Shown: positions 23,599 through 32,549, counted from the first letter of the stretch. The stretch is DNA of 64,000 nt from Streptomyces sp. NBC_01016 (GCF_026341035.1 NZ_JAPEOQ010000001.1:2232001-2296000), one strand, 5' to 3'. Notes: generated by a model from the letters alone, not told the origin. Translations and numbers: made by a program.

Positions 23599-25731
23599 GT
23601 GCGCGTGCGCATCGGAATGCTTACCGAGGGTGGCTATCCGTATGTGAACGGTGAGGCCGGACTCTGGTGCGACCGGCTTGTGCGCGGGCTCGAGCAGCAC
23701 GAGTTCGACATCTACGCGCTCGCCACCAGCCAGGAGCAGGAGGACGCGGGGTGGCTCGAACTGCCGCCTCAGGTCATGCGCGTGCGGACCGCGCCGATGT
23801 GGGCGGCCGGGAGCGAGAGCGGCGCGCGCGACGGCGTGTTCGGGCGGCGGGCCCGGCGCCGGTTCGCCGCGTTGTACCGGGAGCTGGTCGAGGCCGTGGT
23901 GTCGGCCGGCGCGACCTCGGATGACCTGGGGTTGAGCGAGGCGGACCGTTTCGCCAACGCGTTGTACGGGCTTGCCGAACTCGCCCGCGACGAGGGCGGT
24001 CTCGGCGTCTCCCTGCGTTCCGAGGCTGCCGTGCGCATCCTGGAGCGCGCCTGCCGTGCGCCGGGCGCGCTCCGGGCGGTACGCGCGGCCCGCGTGCCCG
24101 ATCTGCTCTCCTTCGCCGCGCATGTGGAGCGTGAACTGCGGCCGCTGTCCCTTGACTGGTACGAGGACGGGTCCGGGTTCGATGCCTCGGCGTCGGCCTC
24201 GACCTCGGGCCACTCGGCGGGGTCGGCGTCGGTGGCGGTTGCCGGTTCGGCGGCGGGGGAGACGTCGGGGGCCGGGGCGGGGTCAGGGTCGGTGCCGGGG
24301 GCTTCGGCGTCGGCGTCGGGCCTGTCGTCGGGTTCTTCTTCGTCTTCGTCTGTGTCTTCGGGTTCGGCTTCGGGCTTCTCCGCGGGGCTGTCCGGAGGGG
24401 GCGGGCTCGCGTCCGTCGATCTCTGCCACGCGGCCTCCGGCGGCGCGGCCGCCCTGCCCGGCCTGATCGCCAAGCACTTCTACGGGGTGCCGCTGCTCGT
24501 CACGGAGTACGGCGTGCAGCTCAGGGCCCGGTACATCGCCGCGGGCGACGCCGAGTTGAGTGCGCCGGTGCGCGCGCTCCTCGCCGCCTTCCACGGCCGG
24601 CTCGCCGCCGAGGTCTACCGGCAGGCCGCCGTGATCACCCCCGGAAACGCGCACGCGCGGCGTTGGCAGGAGCGGTGCGGTGCCGACCGCGCCAAGCTGC
24701 GCACCATTCACCCCGGCATGGAGGCCGGCCACTTCGCCGAGGTGGGCGAGCGGGAAGGGCCGGGCGACCCGGACACCCTCGTCTGGGTCGGGCGTATCGA
24801 CCCCTCCAAGGACCTGATCTCCCTGCTGCACGCGTTCTCCGAGATCCGCAAGGAAGAGCCGAAGGCCCGGCTGCGCATCGTGGGGGTGCCGGAGGCGGGA
24901 TCGGTTCCGGGCGCCGGAGCGGGCGCGGGCGCGGGACTTGTGGACGGCGGCGGATGGCCGGCCGACGGGTTCGTCTCCGGAAGGCCGGTCGGTGGGCACG
25001 GCGGCGGTGGCGCGGACGCCTCGGATCTCACGGCGGACCGCGAGGCCGCGCTGTACCTCGGGCACTGCAAGGCCCTCGCCGCGCAGCTCTTCCCGGACGA
25101 GGCGGAGGGGATCCACGCCGTGGGCGAGAACCCCGTCACCTTCGAGGAGCTGGGCGCCCCCGAGGCCCCCGACCTCGCCGATGTCTACGGCTCCTGTGGC
25201 GTCGTCGTCCTGTCCAGCGTCGTCGAAGGCTTCCCGATGAGCCTGGTCGAGGCCATGTTCTGCGGGCGCGCGACGGTGTCCACGGACGCAGGCGCCGTCG
25301 TCGAGGTGATCGGTGGCACGGGTCTCGTGGTGCCGCCGCGCAATCCGCGCGCGCTCGCCGAGGCGTGTGTGGCGCTGCTGCGCGACCCCGCACGGCGCGA
25401 ACGGCTCGGTGCGGCGGCACGGGCGCGCGCCCTGGAGCTGTTCACCGCCGAACAGAACATCGCGGCATTTCACAGCATTTACCTGGAGATCGTCTCGCGC
25501 TGCCCGGTGCGCCGGGAGGTCGTCGACGACGCGGGCGCCCCGTTGCCGTTCGCCTACCCGCCGGAGGCCCATGTGCCGGGCCGCTGGACCACGCAGAGCA
25601 CGGGTGAGCGGGGCGGTGCGTGGCTGGCCGGGCGCTCGGGCGGGGCTGCCGGGACCAGTTGGGGAGCCGATGGCGGTGCGCGTGAGCAGTTGGCCGGGAT
25701 GACACAGGGCTGCGGGGAGGCGGACGGATGA
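23599..25731 (+). CDS. GT4 glycosyltransferase, DUF3492/PelF type
   Basis: A 710-aa retaining glycosyltransferase. The N-terminal DUF3492 region starts at once with IGMLTEGGYPYVNGEAGLW, typical of PelF, the cytosolic polymerase of Pel polysaccharide. The GT4 C-domain has DTLVWVGRIDPSKDLISLL, LYLGHCKALAAQLFP, and the E-x7-E motif EGFPMSLVE. Two low-complexity insertions are unusual: Ser/Ala/Gly-rich at about residues 195-272 and Gly/Ala-rich at about 433-475. GTG 23599 has GGGAG nine bases upstream. It overlaps the next gene by ATGA. Probable role: making a nucleotide-sugar-derived polymer; sugar unknown. Confidence 0.9.
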   Translation: MRVRIGMLTEGGYPYVNGEAGLWCDRLVRGLEQHEFDIYALATSQEQEDAGWLELPPQVMRVRTAPMWAAGSESGARDGVFGRRARRRFAALYRELVEAVVSAGATSDDLGLSEADRFANALYGLAELARDEGGLGVSLRSEAAVRILERACRAPGALRAVRAARVPDLLSFAAHVERELRPLSLDWYEDGSGFDASASASTSGHSAGSASVAVAGSAAGETSGAGAGSGSVPGASASASGLSSGSSSSSSVSSGSASGFSAGLSGGGGLASVDLCHAASGGAAALPGLIAKHFYGVPLLVTEYGVQLRARYIAAGDAELSAPVRALLAAFHGRLAAEVYRQAAVITPGNAHARRWQERCGADRAKLRTIHPGMEAGHFAEVGEREGPGDPDTLVWVGRIDPSKDLISLLHAFSEIRKEEPKARLRIVGVPEAGSVPGAGAGAGAGLVDGGGWPADGFVSGRPVGGHGGGGADASDLTADREAALYLGHCKALAAQLFPDEAEGIHAVGENPVTFEELGAPEAPDLADVYGSCGVVVLSSVVEGFPMSLVEAMFCGRATVSTDAGAVVEVIGGTGLVVPPRNPRALAEACVALLRDPARRERLGAAARARALELFTAEQNIAAFHSIYLEIVSRCPVRREVVDDAGAPLPFAYPPEAHVPGRWTTQSTGERGGAWLAGRSGGAAGTSWGADGGAREQLAGMTQGCGEADG

Positions 25732-27482
25732 CCGGGCGTATCAGCGAACGCACAAGTGAGCGTGCCGCGTTCGGCGCCACCGATACCGGGGGCGACGCCG
25801 ATGCGCCCCGAGTACCGGTGAGCGCCGGAGCGTGGGGCGCCGGGTCGGCGGAGGCGCTGGGTGCGCGCGGCAGTGGCGGCGGCGGTGCCGACGGCGGCGG
25901 GGAGGTGGACGGAGCCCCGGCGTCCACGGAACAGGCCGACCTGGAGGTCCCGGAGGACCTGGAAGATCTGGAGGACTTGGAGGACATGGAGGTGGGATTG
26001 CTGCGTGATCCCGCTGCGTGGCGGTCGTCCGTTCTTGAGGACGGGGACGGGGACGGGGACGGTGCCCGGGGTCGCCCCGGTGGTGCGGGTGATGCGGGTG
26101 GCGACGGAGCGGGTGGTGGTGCCGTTGCCGGTGTCGCCGGCTTCTTTGGCGCCGGGCCCCGCGACGTGGAGCGGAGTGGCGTCGAGCTCAGTGACGTCGA
26201 GCCGCGCGGCATCGAGTCCGGTGGTGCCGACACCAGTGGTACCGAAACCCGCAGCGCCGATTCCCGTGACGCCGATTCCCGTGACGACGACTCCCGTACG
26301 GAGGCCGACCACCGTGCCGATGTCGCGCGGATCGTCGGTCCGCGCGGCGCCGACTCCCGTGACGCCGACTCTCGTGGCGCCAACTTCCGCCCCGCTCACC
26401 GCCGTTCCGGTGCCGACCCGGTCAAGGGGCTGATGCACCGGCACCGTGAACTGTGCGAGCGGGCCGTCGACCCACTGGAGATCGCCGCGGGTCTTGAGGC
26501 CCACGGCGTCACCGACAGGACCGCCGCCCGCTTCCGCCACAAGGACGTGTTCTCGCTCGCCGAGGAGATGTACGCCCGTGCGTCGAGGGACGGCGACCCG
26601 TACGAGCCCGTCGTCGAGGTCTCCGGATCCGCCCCGGGCCGGCGCGGACTGTGGGCCGGACTCGCGCTGCTGCCGGGCGCCGTCTGCGCGCTCACGCTGT
26701 TCGGCCTGCACGCCACGGCGGGCACCGCACGCCTGGCCATCGGCCTCGTCGGTGTGCTCGCCACCCTCGTCGCCCTGCGCGCGACGCTGCGCCACGGGCC
26801 GCTGCGCGCGGTCGACGGCCCCTCCGCCCCCTCGGCCCGGCTCTGGTCCTGCTGGCTGCTCGCGTACGCGCTCCTCGGCGACGGCCTCCTCGACGCCGCG
26901 CTCGCGGGCGGGCCCGACGAGCCCTGGGCCCCCGCGACCGCGCCGCTGGTCGCGCTCGCCGTCGCCGTGGCACCGGCCACCTGGTGCGCCCAGCTCTTCT
27001 CGGGCGGAGCGCGGCGCCGCCTCGCCACGAGCCACGGGCTCGCCGAATTCGCCGCCTCCGTACGCCCGTTGCTCCTCGGGGCCGTGACCCTGTTCGCGCT
27101 CACCCTCGTCGCGCTCCTCGTGTCGGCCGGGGTCGTACTCGACGAGAAGGTGGACTACGCCGGAGTGGGCGCCCTGGGCGTTCTGCTGCTGCTCGCCCGC
27201 CTCCTCGCCGCGCACCGACGTACGCACGCCCCCGCTGTCGCGCTGGGCGCCGCCGTCGCCGTCGAAGTCCTGGCCGTCGCCACGGTCTTCGCCGCACGAC
27301 TGCCCGGCTGCGACGCCCTGGGCCTGCCCGTCGAGACCGCGGTCGACGCGGTCGGCACGGGCGTCGTGCCGACGGTCGCCTGCGCCGTCGCCGCCCTCGT
27401 CCTCCTCGTGCACGCCACTCGCACCCTGACCCGGGCCTCCGCCCACGCGAACGCGGGCGACCCGATCGGCTGGGCGCCATGA
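25728..27482 (+). CDS. multi-pass membrane protein coupled to the PelF-like glycosyltransferase
   Basis: A 584-aa protein. The first 220 residues are disordered and acidic, with degenerate DSRDADSRDDDSR repeats; a short region (HRHRELCERAVDPLEIAAGL) follows that looks globular; then about eight transmembrane helices from residue 305 to the end. Its start overlaps the glycosyltransferase stop by ATGA, so the two are translated together. In Pel systems PelF partners with PelG, a 12-helix transporter; this protein may play that part, but it is shorter and I see no PelG-specific motif. It may instead be a distinct transport or scaffold subunit. Confidence 0.82.
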   Translation: MTGRISERTSERAAFGATDTGGDADAPRVPVSAGAWGAGSAEALGARGSGGGGADGGGEVDGAPASTEQADLEVPEDLEDLEDLEDMEVGLLRDPAAWRSSVLEDGDGDGDGARGRPGGAGDAGGDGAGGGAVAGVAGFFGAGPRDVERSGVELSDVEPRGIESGGADTSGTETRSADSRDADSRDDDSRTEADHRADVARIVGPRGADSRDADSRGANFRPAHRRSGADPVKGLMHRHRELCERAVDPLEIAAGLEAHGVTDRTAARFRHKDVFSLAEEMYARASRDGDPYEPVVEVSGSAPGRRGLWAGLALLPGAVCALTLFGLHATAGTARLAIGLVGVLATLVALRATLRHGPLRAVDGPSAPSARLWSCWLLAYALLGDGLLDAALAGGPDEPWAPATAPLVALAVAVAPATWCAQLFSGGARRRLATSHGLAEFAASVRPLLLGAVTLFALTLVALLVSAGVVLDEKVDYAGVGALGVLLLLARLLAAHRRTHAPAVALGAAVAVEVLAVATVFAARLPGCDALGLPVETAVDAVGTGVVPTVACAVAALVLLVHATRTLTRASAHANAGDPIGWAP

Positions 27483-27631
27483 CCGCCATCCCCGGCTTCG
27501 CCGCCTCTATCGAGCGCGCCGTGCCACCGCGTCCAGTACTCGCCAGATGACCAGGACCACCCGGGGCCCGCGGGGCCGACACCGCGGGCCCATCCGAAGA
27601 CCCAGGGCAAACCCCATAAGGAGAACGCCAG

Positions 27632-27796
27632 ATGACCACCCCTCCCCCCGGAGGCGCCGGATACGCCGGATACTCCGGACCTCACGGGCAGCGCGGAATC
27701 CACGACCGGTGCGCCCCGCGCGCGGCGCGCGGAGTGCGCGGCGCCCTCGGAGCGCACCGAGGGACCGGAGCGCGACCCCTGGGAGGCACCCGATGA
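27632..27796 (+). CDS. small ORF coupled to the epimerase, possibly frameshifted
   Basis: A 54-codon ORF opening MTTPPPGGAGYAGYSGP. ATG 27632 has a perfect AAGGAG eight bases upstream, and its stop overlaps the epimerase ATG (ATGA, 27793-27796). After about codon 18 third-position G/C drops and the +1 frame takes over, reading an acidic stretch (TGSAESTTGAPRARRAE, then ERDPWEAPDEG) typical of disordered Streptomyces proteins. So either the gene is frameshifted or the annotation hides a different product. Function unknown. Confidence 0.5.
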   Translation: MTTPPPGGAGYAGYSGPHGQRGIHDRCAPRAARGVRGALGAHRGTGARPLGGTR

Positions 27797-28761
27797 GGGT
27801 TCTGCTGATCGGAGCCAACGGGTATCTGGGCCGCTTCGTCACCGACCGCCTGCTGGCCGACCCCGCCGTGCAGCTGACCACGCTCGGCCGGGGCGACGAC
27901 GCCGACGTCCGCTTCGACCTCGCCACCGGCAGCCCGGGCGCCCTCACCCGCTTCCTGGACGCCGTCCACCCCGGAGTGGTCATCAACTGCGCCGGCGCCA
28001 CCCGCGGCGGCGCCCGCGAACTCACCCGGCACAACACCGTCGCCGTCGCCACCGTCTGTGAGGCCCTTCGGCGCAGCGGCTGCGGTGCCCGTCTCGTGCA
28101 GATCGGCTGCGGCGCCGAGTACGGGCCCTCGCAGCCCGGCTCGTCCACCGCGGAGGACGCGGTGCCCCGGCCCGGCGGCCCGTACGGCGTCAGCAAGCTC
28201 GCCGCCACCGAACTCGTCCTCGGATCCGGCCTCGACGCCGTCGTCCTGCGCGTCTTCTCGCCCGCAGGGCCCGGCACCCCGGCCGGATCCCCGCTCGGCC
28301 GGCTCGCCGAGGCGATGCGCCGCGCCATGCAGGCCGGCGACGGCGAACTGAAGCTGGGCGGTCTCGGCGCGCAGCGTGACTTCATCGACGTACGAGACGT
28401 GGCGCGCGCCGTGCACGCCGCGTCGCTCTCCGCCGCGCAGGGCGTCATCAACATCGGCTCGGGCCGCGCCGTGCGCCTGCGGGACGCCGCCGCCGTGCTC
28501 GCCCGCGTCGCCGGTTTCGGCGGATCCCTCCACGAACTCGACGGCCCCGCCGTCGGGATGAGGCCATCCGTAGGCCACCCCCGAACCGAATCAGACCACG
28601 GGATGCCTCCCGGGCCGAGCGCGTATCCGTACCCCGACGGCTGCGGCGGTTGGCAGCAGGCCGACGTGCGTACGGCCCGCGACCGGCTCGGCTGGCGTCC
28701 CCGCATCAACCTCGAAGAGTCCCTCGCCGACATCTGGATGGAGGCGGCATGCCGTATCTGA
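27793..28761 (+). CDS. NAD-dependent nucleotide-sugar epimerase/dehydratase (extended SDR)
   Basis: A 322-aa extended SDR. The Rossmann motif GANGYLG is at residues 7-13, the active-site tetrad region reads QIGCGAEYG (Cys where Ser/Thr is usual) and YGVSK carries the catalytic Tyr and Lys. RDFIDVRDVARAVHAA and NIGSG are standard GalE/RmlB-like motifs. It probably modifies a nucleotide sugar for the adjacent glycosyltransferase; Pel clusters of some bacteria carry an epimerase, PelX, for that purpose. ATG 27793 has GGGAGG seven bases upstream. Overlaps the next gene by 13 bases. Confidence 0.9.
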   Translation: MRVLLIGANGYLGRFVTDRLLADPAVQLTTLGRGDDADVRFDLATGSPGALTRFLDAVHPGVVINCAGATRGGARELTRHNTVAVATVCEALRRSGCGARLVQIGCGAEYGPSQPGSSTAEDAVPRPGGPYGVSKLAATELVLGSGLDAVVLRVFSPAGPGTPAGSPLGRLAEAMRRAMQAGDGELKLGGLGAQRDFIDVRDVARAVHAASLSAAQGVINIGSGRAVRLRDAAAVLARVAGFGGSLHELDGPAVGMRPSVGHPRTESDHGMPPGPSAYPYPDGCGGWQQADVRTARDRLGWRPRINLEESLADIWMEAACRI

Positions 28762-29498
28762 CCCCGACCGCGACCGGCCTGTCGAGCACCGACGTACGAC
28801 TCGGCTTCGGCATCCCCGGTTTCGCGCACCCCCTCGTCGCACCCGCGGAGTGGGCCGAACTCACCCGTCCCGCAACGCCTTTGCACTGGGTTGTTCTGAA
28901 TGTCGCCAATGGCCCGGGGTCCCGCCCCGACCAGCACTGCCTGGAAGCGGCGGGACGGCTCCGGCAGGCCGGGGTGCGTGTCCTTGGTCACTTGGACCTG
29001 ATCTATGGCGCCCGCTCCTTCGGTGAACTCGTCTCCGACGCGCACCGCTTCCTCGACTGGTACCAGGTGGACGGCTTCTACTTCGACCGCTGCCCCACCG
29101 AGCGGGCCGCGCTCCCCGAGGTCCGGCGCGCCGGCACGACCCTGCGCGCCCTCGTCGACGACGCGCACATCGTGTTCAACCACGGCACCCACCCGTACCC
29201 CGGATACGCCGAGAGCGCCGACCAGTTGGTGACCTTCTCCGGCCCCTGGAGCGACTACCGCTGGTCCCAGGTCGCCGAGTGGACCGCCGACTATCCGCAC
29301 GAGCGGTTCTGCCACTTCGTCCACGGAATGCCCCTCGGCCACCTCGAGGAGGCGCTGCGCATCGCGCGCTGGCAGGGTGCGGGCACGATCTACTTCACCG
29401 ATCACACGGACCGGGGCGGCTCGACCGACCCCTGGGAGGCGATGCCCGGTTACTGGGACGAAATCGTCTCGCGCATCGGACGCGGTGTCTCGGAATGA
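28749..29498 (+). CDS. spherulation-specific family 4 (GH135-like) protein
   Basis: A 249-aa TIM-barrel-like protein of the spherulin-4 family. Key features: LGFGIPGFAHPL at the start, a strand VRVLGHLDLIYG, then VDGFYFDRCP, the acidic-site strand of GH135/GH114 galactosaminidases, and VFNHGTHPYPGY. Relatives such as fungal Sph3 cleave N-acetylgalactosamine-rich exopolysaccharide. There is no signal peptide or transmembrane helix, unusual for a hydrolase expected outside the cell. Translation overlaps the epimerase by 13 bases. Probable role: trimming or regulating the polymer made by the module. Confidence 0.85.
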   Translation: MPYLTPTATGLSSTDVRLGFGIPGFAHPLVAPAEWAELTRPATPLHWVVLNVANGPGSRPDQHCLEAAGRLRQAGVRVLGHLDLIYGARSFGELVSDAHRFLDWYQVDGFYFDRCPTERAALPEVRRAGTTLRALVDDAHIVFNHGTHPYPGYAESADQLVTFSGPWSDYRWSQVAEWTADYPHERFCHFVHGMPLGHLEEALRIARWQGAGTIYFTDHTDRGGSTDPWEAMPGYWDEIVSRIGRGVSE

Positions 29499-29561
29499 AG
29501 GGGGGCGTGGCAGTGTTACAGACGGAACAACCGTACGTAGATACCGACCAACGGAGTCCCC

Positions 29562-30740
29562 GTGTCGCTGCCACCCCTGGTCGAGCCAGCTGCTGAGCTC
29601 ACCGTAGACGAGGTCCGCAGGTACTCCCGCCACCTGATCATCCCGGATGTCGGGATGGACGGGCAGAAGCGGCTGAAGAACGCCAAGGTGCTCTGTGTGG
29701 GCGCCGGTGGCCTTGGCTCGCCGGCCCTCATGTACCTGGCCGCTGCTGGCGTGGGCACGCTCGGCATCGTGGAGTTCGACGAGGTCGACGAGTCGAACCT
29801 GCAGCGCCAGATCATCCACAGCCAGGCCGACATCGGCCGGTCCAAGGCGGAGTCCGCGAAGGACTCGGTCCTCGGCATCAACCCGTACGTGAACGTGATC
29901 CTTCACGAGGAGCGGCTCGAGGCCGACAACGTGATGGACATGTTCAGCCAGTACGACCTGATCGTCGACGGCACGGACAACTTCGCGACGCGCTACCTCG
30001 TCAACGACGCGTGCGTGCTGCTCAACAAGCCCTACGTGTGGGGTTCCATCTACCGCTTCGACGGCCAGGCCTCGGTCTTCTGGTCCGAGCACGGGCCGTG
30101 CTACCGCTGCCTGTACCCGGAGCCCCCGCCCCCCGGCATGGTCCCCTCCTGCGCCGAGGGCGGCGTCCTGGGCGTGCTGTGCGCGTCCATCGGCTCCATC
30201 CAGGTCACCGAGGCGATCAAGGTCCTGGCCGGCGTGGGTGACCCGCTGGTCGGCCGCCTGATGATCTACGACGCCCTTGAGATGCAGTACCGCCAGGTCA
30301 AGGTCCGCAAGGACCCCGACTGCGCGGTCTGCGGCCCGAACGCGACCGTCACCGAGCTCATCGACTACGAGGCCTTCTGCGGCGTCGTGTCCGATGAGGC
30401 GCAGGAGGCCGCCGCCGGTGCCACGATCACTCCCAAGCAGCTCAAGGAGTGGATCGACGACGGCGAGAGCATCGAGATCATCGACGTCCGCGAGCCGAAC
30501 GAGTACGAGATCGTCTCCATCCCGGGCGCCAAGCTGATCCCGAAGAACGAGTTCCTCATGGGCACGGCCCTGGAGAACATGCCGCAGGACAAGAAGATCG
30601 TCTTGCATTGCAAGACGGGTGTCCGCAGTGCGGAAGTTCTCGCCGTGCTGAAGTCCGCGGGCTTCTCGGACGCCGTGCACGTCGGCGGCGGCGTCATCGG
30701 CTGGGTCAACCAGATCGAGCCGGACAAGCCGGTCTACTGA
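29562..30740 (+). CDS. moeZ: adenylyltransferase/sulfurtransferase MoeZ
   Basis: A 392-aa two-domain enzyme. Residues 1-265 form the ThiF/MoeB adenylation domain (VLCVGAGGLGSP, LQRQIIHSQADIGRSKAESA, zinc pair CYRCLYP and a later CAVCG). Residues about 290-392 are a rhodanese domain with active Cys350 in HCKTGVRSAE. It activates and thiolates small sulfur carriers such as MoaD/ThiS/CysO for molybdopterin, thiamine or cysteine biosynthesis and, in Streptomyces, for several antibiotic pathways. Matches Rv3206c. GTG 29562 follows an unremarkable leader. MoaE lies 31 kb away in the same window. Confidence 0.95.
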   Translation: MSLPPLVEPAAELTVDEVRRYSRHLIIPDVGMDGQKRLKNAKVLCVGAGGLGSPALMYLAAAGVGTLGIVEFDEVDESNLQRQIIHSQADIGRSKAESAKDSVLGINPYVNVILHEERLEADNVMDMFSQYDLIVDGTDNFATRYLVNDACVLLNKPYVWGSIYRFDGQASVFWSEHGPCYRCLYPEPPPPGMVPSCAEGGVLGVLCASIGSIQVTEAIKVLAGVGDPLVGRLMIYDALEMQYRQVKVRKDPDCAVCGPNATVTELIDYEAFCGVVSDEAQEAAAGATITPKQLKEWIDDGESIEIIDVREPNEYEIVSIPGAKLIPKNEFLMGTALENMPQDKKIVLHCKTGVRSAEVLAVLKSAGFSDAVHVGGGVIGWVNQIEPDKPVY

Positions 30741-30767
30741 GCCTCGGCTCGGTCGCTGTGAGCTGAT

Positions 30768-30804
30768 CGGACGGGCCTCGCGCACTGTGCGCGAGGCCCG
30801 TCCG
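30768..30804. terminator. bidirectional terminator between moeZ and the peptidase
   Basis: A perfect 17-bp stem (30768-30784 with 30788-30804) with a CTG loop lies between two convergent genes. Confidence 0.88.
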
Positions 30805-30828
30805 CCGTTTCGGGACGGACGCTCGCGG

Positions 30829-32451
30829 TCAGGAGCACACCTTGCCGTCGCGCGGTATTCGCCCCTCCAGGAGATACGCGTCGACCGCCGAGTCGACGCA
30901 GGCGCTGCCGGAGCCGTACGCCCCGTGCCCCTCGCCCTTCCACGTCAGCTCGATGCCGACGCCTTTGCCCAGCTCATCGACCATGCGGCGGGCTCCTTCG
31001 TAGAGAGTCGCCGGATCGCCGGTGTTGCCCACGACAAGGACCGGCGCCGCGCCCCGCGCGCTCACGTCCGGGTCGTCCCACTGGCCCGGAACCGGCCAGT
31101 CATGGCACCAAACTCCCGTGTCCCAGCCCATGTACGGCCCGAACACGGGTGAGATCTCCCGGAACTTCGCGAGCCGCTCCTTCGTCTCCCGCACCGTGGG
31201 ACGCGCCTTGTCGTCGAGGCAGGAGATCGCCCGCTGAGAGTGGCTCGTCGTGTCGTAACGCCCGCTCGCGTCACGGTTGTTGTACGAGTCGGCGAGCGCG
31301 AGCAGGGTGGTGCCGTCGCCCCGCTCCGCGTCCCGCAGGCCTCGCGTCAGGGCGGTCCAGCTGGTCTCGCTGTACAGAGTGGTCGCGATGCCGGTCGTCG
31401 CGAGCGACTCGTTCAACTCGCGGCCGCCCGGGACCGGCAGAGGTTTCGCGTCGAGCTTCTTGAGGAGCGCGGCGACCTCACGCGTACCCTCCCGGGGGTC
31501 CTTGCCGCGTGACCGGAAGTAGCTGTCGAGGGCCCGCTGGAATCCACGGGCCTGATTCTCGGCCTGCCCGATGCGTCCAACGGTCGGGTCGACCACGGCA
31601 TCCAGGGTGAGGCGACCGACCTTGTCGGGGTACAAGTGGGCGTAGATTCCGCCCAGTTCGGTGCCGTAGGAGACGCCCATGTAGTGCAGCTTCTTGTCCC
31701 CGAGGGCCTGACGCATCAGATCCATGTCGCGCGCGGCCTCGGTGGTCGACACATGGGCGAGCAGTGCGCCGGCCTGCTCGCTGCAGCCCTTGCCGAACGC
31801 GACGGCATCCTGGAGATACGCCGTCTCCTCCGCTTTGGTGTCAGGGGTGAGGTCGAGGGACTCGGCGGCCTGCGTCTCCTTGTCGCTTCGACACCGCAGC
31901 CCGCGGCTTGCCGAGACGCCGCGCGGATCGAAGCCCACCAGGTCGTAGCGCTCGCGCAGCTTGGCGTACTGCGGGGCGAGGGCCGGCAGCAGATCCATTC
32001 CGGAGACGCCGGGGCCGCCGAAGTTGAACAGCAGGGACCCGATCCGCTCGCCCCGGTCGCCCCGAGCCTTGGTGCGGATGAGGGCGACGTCGATCGTGGG
32101 CCCGGTCGGCTCGGCATGGTCGAGTGGCGCCTTGAGCGTCGCGCACTGCCAGTCGGAGCCGGGCGCGGGCGAGCCCGCGTGCGCACGGCAACGGCCCCAG
32201 TCGAGGTGCTGGTCGGTGAGTGACGAGGGGAGGGCGGGGGAGTCGCCGTCGCCCGGTGCCACGTCGGCGGGGTGTGAGGCGGAGGCCGACGGAGGCTTCG
32301 CCTCGCCTCCGTCGGCGCTCTCGCCCGAACCGCTGCAACCCGCGACCGGACCGGCCGTCAGCACGACGGACGCGGCCAGGGCGAGCGCGCGGACGGCCCT
32401 TCCCCAGCGTGTGCGTGCGCCCGCGGGCGCACACGAATCCTGTGCCGCCAT
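30829..32451 (-). CDS. secreted alpha/beta-hydrolase peptidase, SlpD/SlpE-type lipoprotein
   Basis: A 540-aa exported serine peptidase of the tripeptidyl aminopeptidase family. Signal peptide with hydrophobic core ALALAASVVLTAG and lipobox VAGC (Cys near residue 39). Catalytic elements: oxyanion FNFGGPGVSG, nucleophile GVSYGTELGG (Ser near residue 255), Asp in VVGNTGDPATLYEG, His in GEGHGAYGSG. It probably releases N-terminal tripeptides from extracellular peptides. A close paralogue follows downstream on the same strand of the map at 32550-34094; the C-terminal half is best conserved between the two. Confidence 0.9.
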   Translation of the reverse strand: MAAQDSCAPAGARTRWGRAVRALALAASVVLTAGPVAGCSGSGESADGGEAKPPSASASHPADVAPGDGDSPALPSSLTDQHLDWGRCRAHAGSPAPGSDWQCATLKAPLDHAEPTGPTIDVALIRTKARGDRGERIGSLLFNFGGPGVSGMDLLPALAPQYAKLRERYDLVGFDPRGVSASRGLRCRSDKETQAAESLDLTPDTKAEETAYLQDAVAFGKGCSEQAGALLAHVSTTEAARDMDLMRQALGDKKLHYMGVSYGTELGGIYAHLYPDKVGRLTLDAVVDPTVGRIGQAENQARGFQRALDSYFRSRGKDPREGTREVAALLKKLDAKPLPVPGGRELNESLATTGIATTLYSETSWTALTRGLRDAERGDGTTLLALADSYNNRDASGRYDTTSHSQRAISCLDDKARPTVRETKERLAKFREISPVFGPYMGWDTGVWCHDWPVPGQWDDPDVSARGAAPVLVVGNTGDPATLYEGARRMVDELGKGVGIELTWKGEGHGAYGSGSACVDSAVDAYLLEGRIPRDGKVCS

Positions 32452-32549
32452 GGCACCTCCCCCCCCTCAACTGCCCCCGTTCGAAAGACAGTCAAGCCAT
32501 CGTAGGAGCGCCCACCGACATCCGACTCGGCCTGTGGACAACTCCTGGA

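Noticed and set aside
27547..27792. N-terminal extension of the epimerase from ATG 27547
   Set aside because: The extension is Arg/Pro-rich with low third-position G/C; ATG 27793 has its own GGGAGG site and starts the Rossmann fold.
27507..30785. 1092-codon minus-strand open frame opposite the epimerase, hydrolase and moeZ genes
   Set aside because: It is antisense to clearly coding genes; long stop-free antisense frames are normal at this GC content.
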